64,000 bases of DNA from Skeletonema tropicum (Eukaryota; Bacillariophyta; Thalassiosirophyceae; Thalassiosirales; Thalassiosiraceae): NCBI GenBank assembly GCA_037178625.1, contig CM074137.1, forward strand, positions 434,001 through 498,000, written 5' to 3'. Positions 53,060 to 62,856 of this stretch are shown piece by piece. Every line of letters starts with the position of its first letter. The first letter of the stretch is position 1. The notes under the pieces are model-generated. The model saw only the letters and a list, made by a program, of their open reading frames with translations. It made no database searches and was not told the DNA's origin. The position numbers were made by a program, and so were the translations under genes.

Positions 53060-55540
53060 ATACGGTTGTGTCATTGTCGATTCTGGTCAAAATCCGAATT
53101 TGGAATGTCGATTTTCATTTGGAGCTTGATATTCGAAATATAGTATAGGGGTCGATTATAAGTATTTAGTTGAGGCGATTAGATTGACAAAGGATCGATA
53201 TTACAAGTCGAGAATAGTACCAATCGATAGAGCGCAATGAGAGGATTCTAAATCACCATTCATCGCCTTGATACGATACGACAACTGCAAGACAACTTAT
53301 AGCATAGAGGGAAAGGGTTTTATTTAAAGCTGAGTGAGATAATCGCCACTTACATTACATATACTTATTACTATTGCTACTACTATCTCTATTCATTCGA
53401 TGAATTTTATTGGTTGATTGTCATGTACATACTACGATCGCTATTGATGACTTTGGTGGCTGCATTGTCATTGTCATTGTTATTATTATTATTGTTATGA
53501 TCGTCATTTTCATTATTACTTATATTTGATCGAGGGAGAGGAAACGGCCGCTCGTAGACCAAGAGGCCGTGGCGCCAAGGCTCCTTGGTGGAGTCGCCGG
53601 GGAGTGATAGATAGATCGGCATGCCTTAATAAATTATTATATTATTCGCTTCTGGGATGATATGATCTATCTGATGATGTCTGTTGCTGTTGTCCCCCTG
53701 AATTATATTTGTTATTTTGTGATGTGATGGTGTGGTGACGATGATGAATGAAATGATCCAAATTGAAGTGACGTGACTGGCAATGAATATCTATTAATAA
53801 TCAGAATCAGAATCAGAATTAGAATCAGCCGACCCTGAATCTCTTTCATTCAGGTATCGTAGGTCGACTATATATAGCCTATAGTAGTGGACACCAAAGA
53901 CATGAAGCAATGCTACAATAATATTATTGTGCGTTTTGCGTTTCTCAATCGTTTTGATTTGAGAGAGGTATATAGGTGGCAGGTTGCGGCGTGCGTGCGT
54001 GACGGATGGACGTGAGGAGGTTTCGTTTCTTCGAAGATCGCATCTTTTGGTTGAAGCGCGTTTGCCTGTAGCCTGAGAACCTATTATATAACCGGCGGCG
54101 AGCAAGGCAAGCAGCAAGCGCATCGTAAGTATCATGGGTCATGGGCGTGGGCCTCTTTCTGAAGATCTGCAAAGCGGCATCCATCTTTCACTTTTTGAAT
54201 CAACACATCACAGCTCAATAGCTCAAGCAGTTCAAAATGAATGACCATGGCCGATATATTCTATCTCGACTCCTACGCGGCCAATCAAGACGATAAGTGT
54301 CGTTTCGGAAAGCTCTCGAGCAGGTCTATCGATTAGGCGTGTAATCAAGTCGATTGGACGACTTTTTGTTGATCGTCTCGGTCAAAAACGGGGCAAGAAA
54401 GCTGCCGACAGCTTGGAATCCACCGCCGCAGCTGTAATATTCACAGCCGAGGTCAAAATTTGACCAAAATCCAATATGACCACCGTTGGAATCGTCTTTT
54501 CAAGCTCTATCGATATATACCATCATTTCTATCAAACATAACAACCACTGCTCGGGCAAAGCCCTCGCGAAAAATTGACTGTTACTGCAGCGATGTCATG
54601 ATGGGTTGGTACATCATGATGTGAGATCCAAAAAAGCGACCACTTCAATAGACTTCAATGCAATAAGATCCATGACAGTTGGCACGAGCACGAGCGCACT
54701 CAACAATATAATCAGAGCTCGGGCAAAGCCCTCGCACAACACGTTATCATCAGCTGGCCTCGACTCCGCTCGGCAAATAATAATATAGCACCACACAACA
54801 ATCAATCATCACAATGATCATTCTATTCCACCACCGCCACTACTATCATCCATTACCATCATTCCTTCATCCATTCGCCTTACGGCTCACCACTGTGGCG
54901 GTGGTGAAGTTGTTACGCAATGATCATTCCAATCCACCACCACCGCCACACACAACAGTCATTCCACCACCACCGCTGTCATCGTCACTGGATTTTCATT
55001 TGGTAGTAGTGGTGGTGGACTTGGTAGTAGCAGTCCACCACCGACACTCAATTCTCAACCGCCACCACTGCTGCTATCATACCACCACTACTACCAAATC
55101 CAGTGAGAATGTGTCGGTGGTGGTGGTGGTGTTGCTACTACTACTCAATCCACCACCGCCGCAGATGACAACAATCTACCGCCGCCACTCCTTGGAGTGA
55201 GCCGAAGGCGAAGGAGTGTGATTGTTGTGTCGTGGTGGCGGATAATAATGACAATGTTGAATGAGCGAGTGAGCCGTTAGGCCTCCCTCATTTTACTTGG
55301 CCGAGCGGAGCGAGGCAGTGGATATTATTATTATTATGTAGTGCAGTGCCAATGATGATAATAATGACAATGACGGCCGGCGGTGGTGGTAGATGAAAAG
55401 GATGCGAGTGAGCCGTCAGGCGAAGGAGCTGTTGTTGTTGTATTTATTGAGCGAGTGCGAGCGGCAGCGAGGACGAGCAGTGTTTATTGTTCGAATCGAA
55501 TCGATATCGAGAAGTAGCGCTTGAAATGACGATTCGAATG
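53060..55540 (+). repeat. Satellite monomer 20 (2481 bp; right-end subfamily)
   Basis: G substitution, 5-bp deletion near 54424 and three CAGAAT units; no other difference noticed. Confidence 0.95.
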
Positions 55541-56548
55541 ATACGGTTGTGTCATTGTCGATTCTGGTCAAAATCCGAATTTGGAATGTCGATTTTCATT
55601 TGGAGCTTGATATTCGAAATATAGTATAGGGGTCGATTATAAGTATTTAGTTGAGGCGATTAGATTGACAAAGGATCGATATTACAAGTCGAGAATAGTA
55701 CCAATCGATAGAGCGCAATGAGAGGATTCTAAATCACCATTCATCGCCTTGATACGATACGACAACTGCAAGACAACTTATAGCATAGAGGGAAAGGGTT
55801 TTATTTAAAGCTGAGTGAGATAATCGCCACTTACATTACATATACTTATTACTATTGCTACTACTATCTCTATTCATTCGATGAATTTTATTGGTTGATT
55901 GTCATGTACATACTACGATCGCTATTGATGACTTTGGTGGCTGCATTGTCATTGTCATTGTTATTATTATTATTGTTATGATCGTCATTTTCATTATTAC
56001 TTATATTTGATCGAGGGAGAGGAAACGGCCGCTCGTAGACCAAGAGGCCGTGGCGCCAAGGCTCCTTGGTGGAGTCGCCGGGGAGTGATAGATAGATCGG
56101 CATGCCTTAATAAATTATTATATTATTCGCTTCTGGGATGATATGATCTATCTGATGATGTCTGTTGCTGTTGTCCCCCTGAATTATATTTGTTATTTTG
56201 TGATGTGATGGTGTGGTGACGATGATGAATGAAATGATCCAAATTGAAGTGACGTGACTGGCAATGAATATCTATTAATAATCAGAATCAGAATCAGAAT
56301 TAGAATCAGCCGACCCTGAATCTCTTTCATTCAGGTATCGTAGGTCGACTATATATAGCCTATAGTAGTGGACACCAAAGACATGAAGCAATGCTACAAT
56401 AATATTATTGTGCGTTTTGCGTTTCTCAATCGTTTTGATTTGAGAGAGGTATATAGGTGGCAGGTTGCGGCGTGCGTGCGTGACGGATGGACGTGAGGAG
56501 GTTTCGTTTCTTCGAAGATCGCATCTTTTGGTTGAAGCGCGTTTGCCT
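55541..56548 (+). repeat. Satellite monomer 21, truncated after 1008 bp (array right end)
   Basis: Matches other copies up to GCGCGTTTGCCT, then diverges completely. It carries the G substitution and three CAGAAT units of the right-end subfamily. The break lies in the same few dozen bases that are rearranged in monomers 6, 8, 10, 15 and 19. Confidence 0.95.
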
Positions 56549-56565
56549 CTTGGAGAAAGTACAGA

Positions 56566-56773
56566 ACGACACTATAAAAAGGTCTGCACTAGTGTGAGTT
56601 GCGCGGCGTCGTTTTCGAACACCGTCCGTGCGGGACACAAACAAGTGATTTTATGTCTTCACGAGCGCTTGCCGCGAGTGAAGACATAAGGTCACGAGTT
56701 TTGTGTCGTGGCGGGCGACGGTGTGAGAAACGATCAGCGCAATGAACACGAGTGCCCGACCTGACTGTGTCGT
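56566..56773. repeat. ~208-bp foldback (imperfect inverted repeat) at the array's right edge
   Basis: TTATGTCTTCAC (56651-56662) and GTGAAGACATAA (56678-56689) form a perfect inner stem. Outward pairing continues imperfectly: ACACCGTC with GACGGTGT, AGGTC with GACCT, and finally ACGACAC (56566-56572) with GTGTCGT (56767-56773). All arms share a centre at about 56670, so it is one long hairpin. It starts 17 bases after the last satellite base. It may be a MITE or foldback transposon, or a decayed end of another element. Confidence 0.75.
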
Positions 56774-56790
56774 GACTCGGGCCGAGCGCA

Positions 56791-57064
56791 AAAAAGATCG
56801 GACAAACACACACTGCTTCAAAAGGCGGCCACAAACGATGAACCAAGACTTAACTCAGCGCACTTGCGCCTGACGAACTAAGTAATTTACCTTACCCCAA
56901 CACTCGTTATCGCTGCGCTCTCCACTCGTGCTTGATAATCATTCCTGCGTGAGGACAATAGTGTTATCAATAGGCGCAATTTTTTACTTGCTGCCAGTGT
57001 CTCCTACCGTGAGTGTCGTGAAGAGTGAGTGGACGCTTTTTGAGCAGTGTGTGTCCGATTTTTC
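56791..57064. repeat. Inverted repeat flanking ~210 bp upstream of the NTF2-like gene
   Basis: The left arm (56791-56827; core CGGACAAACACACACTGC) matches the reverse of the right arm (57034-57064; core GCAGTGTGTGTCCG), with a few gaps and flanking A/T runs. The enclosed DNA has no gene. It lies next to the foldback and may be part of one composite element. Confidence 0.65.
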
Positions 57065-57277
57065 TTTTTTGTGTCCGGCCCCGTTGCGACACATGCACAC
57101 ACTCACCTAATCACACCTCATCAAAAATTTGCTTTTGTTCTTTGTTCTTTCCGTTCGATCGAATCAACCCTACTCGTGAGTGTGTTCTTGGATTGATAAA
57201 ATGATAGCTTCCTATCGTATCGACTGACCTTCTTACTCACTCGTGGCAATAATAAAGGTCTTTCATCGCTCCATGCC

Positions 57278-58756
57278 ATGAGCAAGCTATCAATCGATTA
57301 CAATCGACAAATCACTCCACCAATCATTCAACCCTCCCCATCCACCGGAATGGAAAGCCTCTCCTACAGCCTCGACAGCTCCGACCCGCAACAACCTCCG
57401 GACTCTCCCACCGGTCCCTACGATATCAAGCGGATCCACGGAATGGGCGGGATGGCACGAGAAGATGATAGTCCGAATGAGTATAGTATTTATAGTGAGG
57501 AGATGAGTCGCATGAGTGCGTATCAGCAGTATCAGGAGCAGGACGAGCACACGGAGACAGAGGGACATCAGTCCTTGCCTACCGTCACTGAATATCAAAT
57601 GAAAACGAATGCAACTAATAGCAATTATGTAGCAACCGCACAACAGAGTGAAGAAAGTACTTCTTTCGATGCAACAAAGACAGTTCACGAAATGCATCGA
57701 AACTTGTTGCATTTACTAAGTCATCCGGAACTTTTTACAGATGCATTGATTTGGGAGTCCAAGGTGGAGAGGGGGCTGGATCCATCGAGGCCAGATGAAA
57801 ACGAGGATGAAGCACCAAGAGAGGGTGGCATCAAATCATTCGAGAATGAGTTTGAAGGTGCGGATGAACAACACGTCCTTGGTACGGATGATACCCCTCC
57901 TCCAGGAGGACCATCACCAGATCATCAGCGGCTTATTTTGCCACCACTTCCACTACAGATATTTGCAGCCGACGCCGAGGTAGTTCTTCCCCAAGCACTG
58001 ACGGCAACACAATTATTCGGGATGGAACGAGTGACTGGAATTGAATTGGAGGCAGCCGCCGGTATTACTGGACTAAGTCATTTATTCCAAAGGTGGCTGG
58101 CGCTCATGCCAGAGGGGGATCATATGAACATTATTAATCCACCTGGATTGACGGTCATGAGGATTTCTGGAGGGAGATATCGTGTTACTGCAGCTCATCG
58201 TGTGGTGTGGAGGTGGATGAACAAGTTTTCATTTTCGGATGCCATGTTTCAACAATCTCCGTTGTCGTCGTCGTCGCCTGCTTCATCGGCGGATCCAACA
58301 ACGGATGCTGCTGCGAAAGATGAGGAGGGGGCAAAAAATAATAATGCTGATTTTGATTTTGGAGATTTAGTCACCATGACCATCATTGATGTATTCGAAA
58401 CAGATGTGGATGGGAGATTACTTTCCTACTGTCCCACATTTGATAATCGAGCCGTACACAAGACACAAGAAACAGTCGAACGTATCAAGAAGGGTGCATC
58501 GCAATTCAAGGAGAGGATAGAGGTAGTCAAGAAGAGTCCAGCGGGGCAGAGTGCACAGCATGTCGCTGAAGATTTGGGAAAGAGGGGACTTAGTGCGGCA
58601 TTCAAGGGTTTTACTCTCGTCAAGAATAGAATTGAAACTGAAATACACAATCGTCAGCATCCTAAATCGGGGGAGACGTCGAATGTGGCAATTTCTACGG
58701 CTAGTTCGGATGCTGTTGGAGGGGAGGATATTGGGGAGGAGGCGAGTGAGAAATGA
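57278..58756 (+). CDS. Hypothetical protein with NTF2/SnoaL-like C-terminal half
   Basis: An uninterrupted 492-codon frame from ATG (context GCCATGAGC) to TGA. Residues 1-135 are low-complexity, rich in Pro, Ser, Gln and Glu and probably disordered. Residues 136-165 form a likely helix (EMHRNLLHLLSHPELFTDAL). From about 228 to 396 the pattern fits an NTF2-like cone fold: helix, AAHRVVWRWMNKF strand at 305-317, a Ser/Asp-rich insert at 325-360, and TMTIIDVFETDVDGRLLSY at 366-384, which resembles the DVFE.DEDGKI.SY strand pair of SnoaL-like proteins. Residues 395-460 are amphipathic helices rich in Lys and Glu. NTF2-like folds serve many roles (small enzymes, scaffolds), so no reaction can be assigned. 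It is intron-free and convergent with the RING/Sel1 pseudogene. It is the only clearly intact protein gene in the window. The fold call is from pattern recognition. Confidence 0.8.
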   Translation: MSKLSIDYNRQITPPIIQPSPSTGMESLSYSLDSSDPQQPPDSPTGPYDIKRIHGMGGMAREDDSPNEYSIYSEEMSRMSAYQQYQEQDEHTETEGHQSLPTVTEYQMKTNATNSNYVATAQQSEESTSFDATKTVHEMHRNLLHLLSHPELFTDALIWESKVERGLDPSRPDENEDEAPREGGIKSFENEFEGADEQHVLGTDDTPPPGGPSPDHQRLILPPLPLQIFAADAEVVLPQALTATQLFGMERVTGIELEAAAGITGLSHLFQRWLALMPEGDHMNIINPPGLTVMRISGGRYRVTAAHRVVWRWMNKFSFSDAMFQQSPLSSSSPASSADPTTDAAAKDEEGAKNNNADFDFGDLVTMTIIDVFETDVDGRLLSYCPTFDNRAVHKTQETVERIKKGASQFKERIEVVKKSPAGQSAQHVAEDLGKRGLSAAFKGFTLVKNRIETEIHNRQHPKSGETSNVAISTASSDAVGGEDIGEEASEK

Positions 58757-59052
58757 GGAGAGAGAGAGAGATGGATACTGTAATTTGGTTCATTGCTATT
58801 ATTTTGTTGTTCTACATGATCCGTTCTGACCAATGGCGGAGACGAAGTTTAACTGTGTCGAGATTAGGTATTACGAAGGTATATTTTTTGAGTGTGAAGT
58901 TACTTATTTGTTCCCTAATTAGTGCAACATGATCACTAATGATACTTGCTATTAGAACGAACAAGCTGCACATCAAAGAGAGTTCTATCAATCAATCAAA
59001 CAAACAATCTTTACGAGAGTCCTGCATCTCCAAGGGAATAGATTGCTCTCCC
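58757..59052. other. Intergenic region between convergent genes
   Basis: About 300 bp downstream of the NTF2-like gene and of the RING/Sel1 pseudogene. It opens with a short GA run near 58758-58771. A perfect inverted repeat ATTAGTG...CACTAAT spans 58918-58940 and could mark transcript ends. No gene seen. Confidence 0.6.
58918..58940. repeat. Small inverted repeat between convergent genes
   Basis: ATTAGTG (58918-58924) and CACTAAT (58934-58940) form a 7-bp stem with a 9-base loop. Confidence 0.5.
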
Positions 59053-59699
59053 TCACGAAGAGTTCTGCCTAGTTTCTGCTTCTTCTCTCTGCGGACTTTT
59101 TGTTGCATCTACGGCAGCCTGGTGTGCACGAAGAGTTGTGGCAAAATCTTCTTTGCTGACCTCGTCATGTTCGTAGCAATCCTTCACTTCTTTTAGTGAC
59201 TTGTCATGCCCTAATTTTGAGCCAATTATCCAGTGCTTGATTGCTCTCTCTTTCTCATTTTGCCGCCACTCTATGCATCCAAGATAGTATCTCGCGTATG
59301 TGTTCCAAGCAACGGCAGCCGCTTTCAGGTGCTCCAGCTGCTTTTTCTCGTCCTCCTCGACACCTAGGGCTCTCTCATACATCACTGATAATTGATAACG
59401 AGCTGCCACATCCCCAATTGCTGCTGCCTTCGTCCAATACTCAAAAGCCGTATTGTAAACCCCGTCGGTGTAGAAGTCCCAACCTCTTTCGTATATTGCA
59501 GCTGGATCATTGATATGGTTTGACAACAACACGTCATCAAAATAGTCTTGGTTGTATCGAGAGGATGAGGCAACCAACAAAGCGGGCAGTCGCTGTCATC
59601 TCTGCTCTCAGGTTGCTTGAATAAAATTTCGTCTCCTATTTCATCCGCTTCCTTCTTGTCATTTCGTTTTTCGCTCTCGTCCTCTGCATTTTCACTCAT
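59053..59699 (-). pseudogene. RING/Sel1-repeat protein with internal deletion and frameshift
   Basis: Diatoms carry a large family with an N-terminal RING-like Cys cluster followed by Sel1 (TPR-like) repeats, presumably ubiquitin-related adaptors. Here ATG at 59699 opens MSENAEDESEK..., then CPLCWLPHPLD (first Cys pair at residues 38 and 41) and MTCCCQT (Cys 57-59). The frame then shifts near 59518. The second frame carries NDPAAIYERGWDFYTDG and three Sel1-like repeats (AFEYWTKAAAIGDVAARYQL; YARYYLGCIEW; AIKHWIIGSKLGHDKSL), then the family tail RAHQAAVDATKSPQRE, ending at 59053. Family members have the second half of the RING (more Cys, CPFCR-type) between these parts. It is missing here, so a net deletion removed it and shifted the frame. 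The Sel1 part alone is open from ATG 59580 (175 codons) and might still be expressed. Confidence 0.8.
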
Positions 59700-59971
59700 G
59701 ATGATTGAAATCGCCGGTTAGATCAGTCCAAGCACGGACCAGCCTGCAGCACGGTATGTTGTTACTGCTTGCTGCACGCACCGTCCAAAAATGACGATAG
59801 ATGATGGTGATGGGGAGGTACGGTACCTTTCGCGCTTTCTTTCTCATCACGGGAACCTTCTCATCTTCCATCTCGCATCCCTAATCTTGGTCCGGCCAAA
59901 AGATTTATCGTACCAAGCAATAGACTCACCCAAGCACGACAACTACATCTTACACTAAGCACTTCATTATC
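59700..59971. promoter_or_regulatory. Divergent intergenic region (shared promoter zone)
   Basis: 272 bp separate the ATG of the minus-strand RING/Sel1 pseudogene from that of the plus-strand six-hairpin-like gene, so both promoters must lie here if both are transcribed. I see no convincing TATA box. A pyrimidine-rich tract lies at 59828-59880. Confidence 0.45.
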
Positions 59972-61321
59972 ATGCATTATTTACTGAAACCGATAATGAT
60001 CTCATTGGTAAAACTATCAACCTCTCTACAGCTTTCTTCCACAGCATCCATCCTCGTGACCAGGTCGACTTGGCTAAGCTACCATACTGCCGCATTTACG
60101 GCAATACCTGCACAACAAAAAAATCTTATTGATAATGCGAACACTGCCAAAATTGCGAACATGATGAGCAGCACAGCAGCATTTGATGAATCTGCAATTA
60201 CCAAAGCGCTATCCCTTCTTGACACCGTGTATGGCCCAATCACTGACAATTTGATGCACTTTCCGCTCCCGATGCCACCTTCAGAAGCAGGTCTATGCCA
60301 CGACGGATACCAAAGACGATATCTATGGACCGATGCATTTGGTGTTCTTGCTTACACGTCCATTGCAGAAATGTACGAGATGAATAATGATAGAAACAAG
60401 GCAAATACTTTTCGCCGTGCATGTGATAAACTTATCAACACAGTTCATGAGTGTTTGGGTTCACCCAGATCAAATGACGAAGATGATGCAATGAAGATCG
60501 ATCCCTCGTCATCTTCACCAACTGGACATGTTGGGCTCCGTATCGGCAAGCTTCACTCGAGAAAGGTAACAGATTATGGAATGGAGTATGATGGTCAATA
60601 CTGGCACTATGTTGACAAGTGGTTATTAGCACTGGCAAGATCCGGACATGTGAATGAAGGCATACACATTGCCAAGAGTTGCTTCTCCGCATTCTTCGAT
60701 GTAGATCATGGTGGCATCCGGTGGAAGTTGTCGGTGGATTCCACTGCTCCACCTTCATTGCGTTATGCTGGACCGAGTGATGATGCGTTGGTAGCGTTAA
60801 TTGCCTTTTCGATTCTAGAGGCAGCTAGAGCTAGAGAGAATGTTGATGATGCTCCAAGTCTAAGCGGCGAGATCTAAATGCTCAAGAGTGCTCTTATTGG
60901 ATACAAACCACGTGTTACGAACGATCCTCTCGGCTGGGGGCTTGAGGCAATGTATGATCAATACCTTACAGGAAATCCTCGCACAAGAATGTTGGCATCG
61001 ACTCATGAAAGTGCACTCCACCCATCTCACATGTCTCTTCCCTTTCGCCTGTATGGTGCAATGATAGGTGCAAGAGTCGCAGGAGAAGAAGTTGCGCCAA
61101 AAGCAAAAGTGGATAGGCTCATTGAAATGTCACTCAAATACGAGGGGGAAATTATGAAGCGTGGCAATGAGGAACATTCTAGTATCAACCGTGTCATGCT
61201 TGCAATGTGTCTACTTTCCCCAGGTGTTCTTGGAAAGAGAGCAGATGATCCCACAATTATACACCATCCTCCAAAATGTGGAAATTTGACAAGGTCCTTA
61301 CATGGGGTACGTAGGAATTAA
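59972..61321 (+). pseudogene. Six-hairpin-glycosidase-like protein interrupted by one in-frame TAA
   Basis: Two ORFs, 59972-60877 and 60878-61321, abut in the same frame and are separated only by TAA at 60875-60877; together they would give about 449 residues. The N-terminal 45 residues are Ser/Thr/Leu-rich with few acids, like an organelle-targeting or signal segment. Motifs: DGYQRRYLWTDAFGVL at 111-126, DGQYWHYVDKWLLALAR at 207-223, GGIRWKLSVD at 247-256, GPSDDAL at 267-273, and after the stop VTNDPLGWGLEAMYDQYL. This Trp/Asp-rich helical pattern recalls alpha/alpha-toroid (six-hairpin glycosidase-like) proteins of unknown substrate. The conserved part continues past the stop, so the stop is a lesion, a sequence error, a recoded codon or an unrecognised splice. 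AATAAA lies 23 bases after the final stop. Confidence 0.65.
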
Positions 61322-61343
61322 ACATACCGAATTCCTACTTGAC

Positions 61344-61349
61344 AATAAA
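61344..61349 (+). terminator. Candidate polyadenylation signal AATAAA
   Basis: AATAAA begins 23 bases after the final stop codon of the six-hairpin-like gene. Diatom genes often lack a strict signal, so this is suggestive only. Confidence 0.35.
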
Positions 61350-62856
61350 ACGCGGTCAGACAAAAAATGAGGAAAGATTTTTCCACCTCCACCCAAGCTA
61401 GTAGTTCACCACGATGACAGCCGTCACTTCGCCCTATCAAAATCACTGCCACTTCGACGACATCGCTTCTATACTTCGAGGAATATCTCTTCTATCATGT
61501 CTTTGAAATATGAATTGACAACATGGTTACGTTGGAGTATGAGATAGGTGCATAATATACAGTCCCTGGCAGCGGCCTTTTTATCGGCATATCATCGTGT
61601 CGCCGGTCCTGATGATCGGGGATATAGTGATGTAGAGAAGTCATACAAACACCATTCATTGACGGCAACTTCATCCAAGAGTATAACGGAGTCGTCTTGG
61701 CTGATTTCCGGGTCGACAACTCTGAATACACTCCACTGGGTTCAACATGCACCACCGACGGGTCATCGAATTTTGATAACGTTTCATACGACGGTGTTAC
61801 AATGCGATGACATGATCCAAACATCATTTATTTCATCCCCGTCGCCTCTATATTGCTTATATGCAACTGATAGCGCAGAGGATTGATCCGTATCAGAGAT
61901 ATTGTTGGATAGAGACCGGATCAGACAACAATACAAGTTCTAATTGGAGCTAATACTTTGGGATGCTGATCGCCATTATGTGGGGGTACTCTGACTTTTC
62001 GCCGATAAATGCAGATGAACCGTGATACTAACTGGATGAAAGATGAGAAAAACTAAAGTCGATGGGGGTGGAATCTGGTACAATGTCAGGAGACTTCTGT
62101 ATCATTGCGAATTGACAATTTTATGTAGATTTTTGCCCCGCTTATACCCCCCTTTGGCATGAATACTAAGAACCACAGACTTATTGGGTAGTCACACGTT
62201 TTATAAAGTAAGATAGAAGCAGAATATGGGCTATTTGACACGTGTTCACTCACAACAGATTGTTATTTACAAGGATAAGGTGGGGATGAGGGTCCTGTGC
62301 AAGTGGCAGCTCTCATCTTAGTGGTGCCATAAATCACTATCTATTTTACCCCAAATGTGTGCCTTTCTGGATATGTGATTCGATATAGTGTTAACAGGAA
62401 CATATAAAGAAAGGCACACATTTAGGTAAATTTTGGGTGTGTAGTATCATTACTACGGCAATAATCCCATGGTTTAGGTCGATTTTGCCCCTCTAAAAAA
62501 AGAATGAGAAGGTGGATGATGATGCGTGATCCGTCTGTCCGCCGTCCCACTTTGAATCGTAAAAGGTGGTGTATACTCTAAATATATTATTTGAATAAAT
62601 TAGGGTTATGTACGATTAGTCTCATATCTTCTCTAACACGATACATAGCAGCTCTCTCCGGTGCGATCTGTTCTTCCTACATATTCCTTTGGACTTAGGA
62701 CTTGTTTTCTCAACCTTGAGAATTCTAAATTGCCAACTGAGTACCGTACCTCGCCCGTACCTGTAATCCAGGTTTAGGTTCAAGAAAAGTGTGCCGGTTG
62801 CTGGTGACGACAGTAGATGCAAACACAACGCGCGGAGACCTTCTTCAGACACCTGT
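61350..62856. other. Intergenic region without a supported gene
   Basis: About 1.5 kb. A 110-codon ATG ORF on the minus strand (61827-61495) has balanced composition (for example DDPSVVHVEPSGVYSEL) and could be a gene remnant, but overlaps a plus-strand ORF of similar length and matches no family I know. The rest is AT-rich. It contains the 62343-62430 inverted repeat. No RNA gene seen. Confidence 0.4.
62343..62430. repeat. Foldback with 16-bp perfect arms
   Basis: AAATGTGTGCCTTTCT (62353-62368) is exactly inverted at 62408-62423 with 39 bases between. ATTTTACC (62343) and GGTAAAT (62425) extend the arms after a small mismatch. The total is near 88 bp, the size of a short MITE remnant or a hairpin RNA gene. 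Confidence 0.75.

Larger units (their letters stand above)
5641..56548 (+). repeat. Tandem megasatellite array, 2.49-kb monomer, 20 full copies plus one partial
   Basis: The junction ATACGGTTGTGTCATTGTCG recurs at 5641, 8133, 10625, 13139, 15638, 18130, 20623, 23128, 25628, 28133, 30648, 33151, 35642, 38138, 40628, 43129, 45620, 48100, 50588, 53060 and 55541, always in the same orientation. Copies are nearly identical in sequence; most differences are indels of a few bases. The monomer contains AT-rich and TTATTATTA-type tracts, a CAGAAT microsatellite, a CCACC/GGTGG-rich hairpin segment, and recurring GAGTGAGCCG motifs. ORFs of 60-128 codons recur in each copy, but overlap on both strands and are low-complexity, so coding is not supported. 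I do not recognise it as rDNA, 5S, histone or spliced-leader repeat. It could be a centromeric, pericentromeric or subtelomeric satellite, or a non-coding RNA array. Confidence 0.97.
56549..57277. other. Intergenic region between satellite and the NTF2-like gene
   Basis: Contains the two inverted repeats listed separately and then about 210 bp leading to the ATG at 57278. A T-rich tract (TTTGTTCTTTGTTCTTTCC near 57132) and TTGATAAAATGATAG near 57194 could be promoter elements; neither is decisive. The minor ORFs here run through inverted repeats and are not supported. Confidence 0.5.

Noticed and set aside
5641..56548. CRISPR-like or phage/prokaryotic repeat region
   Set aside because: The unit is 2.5 kb without spacers, the window has spliceosomal intron signals, and the flanking genes resemble diatom families.
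5641..56548. Declaring the array to be the centromere
   Set aside because: Tandem structure alone does not show centromere function. No chromatin data can be read from sequence, and known diatom centromeres are described as low-GC unique regions rather than megasatellites.
61495..61827. Minus-strand 110-codon ORF as a confident gene
   Set aside because: It overlaps an equally long plus-strand ORF and has no recognised family, splice support or intact neighbours; kept only as a remark in the intergenic entry.
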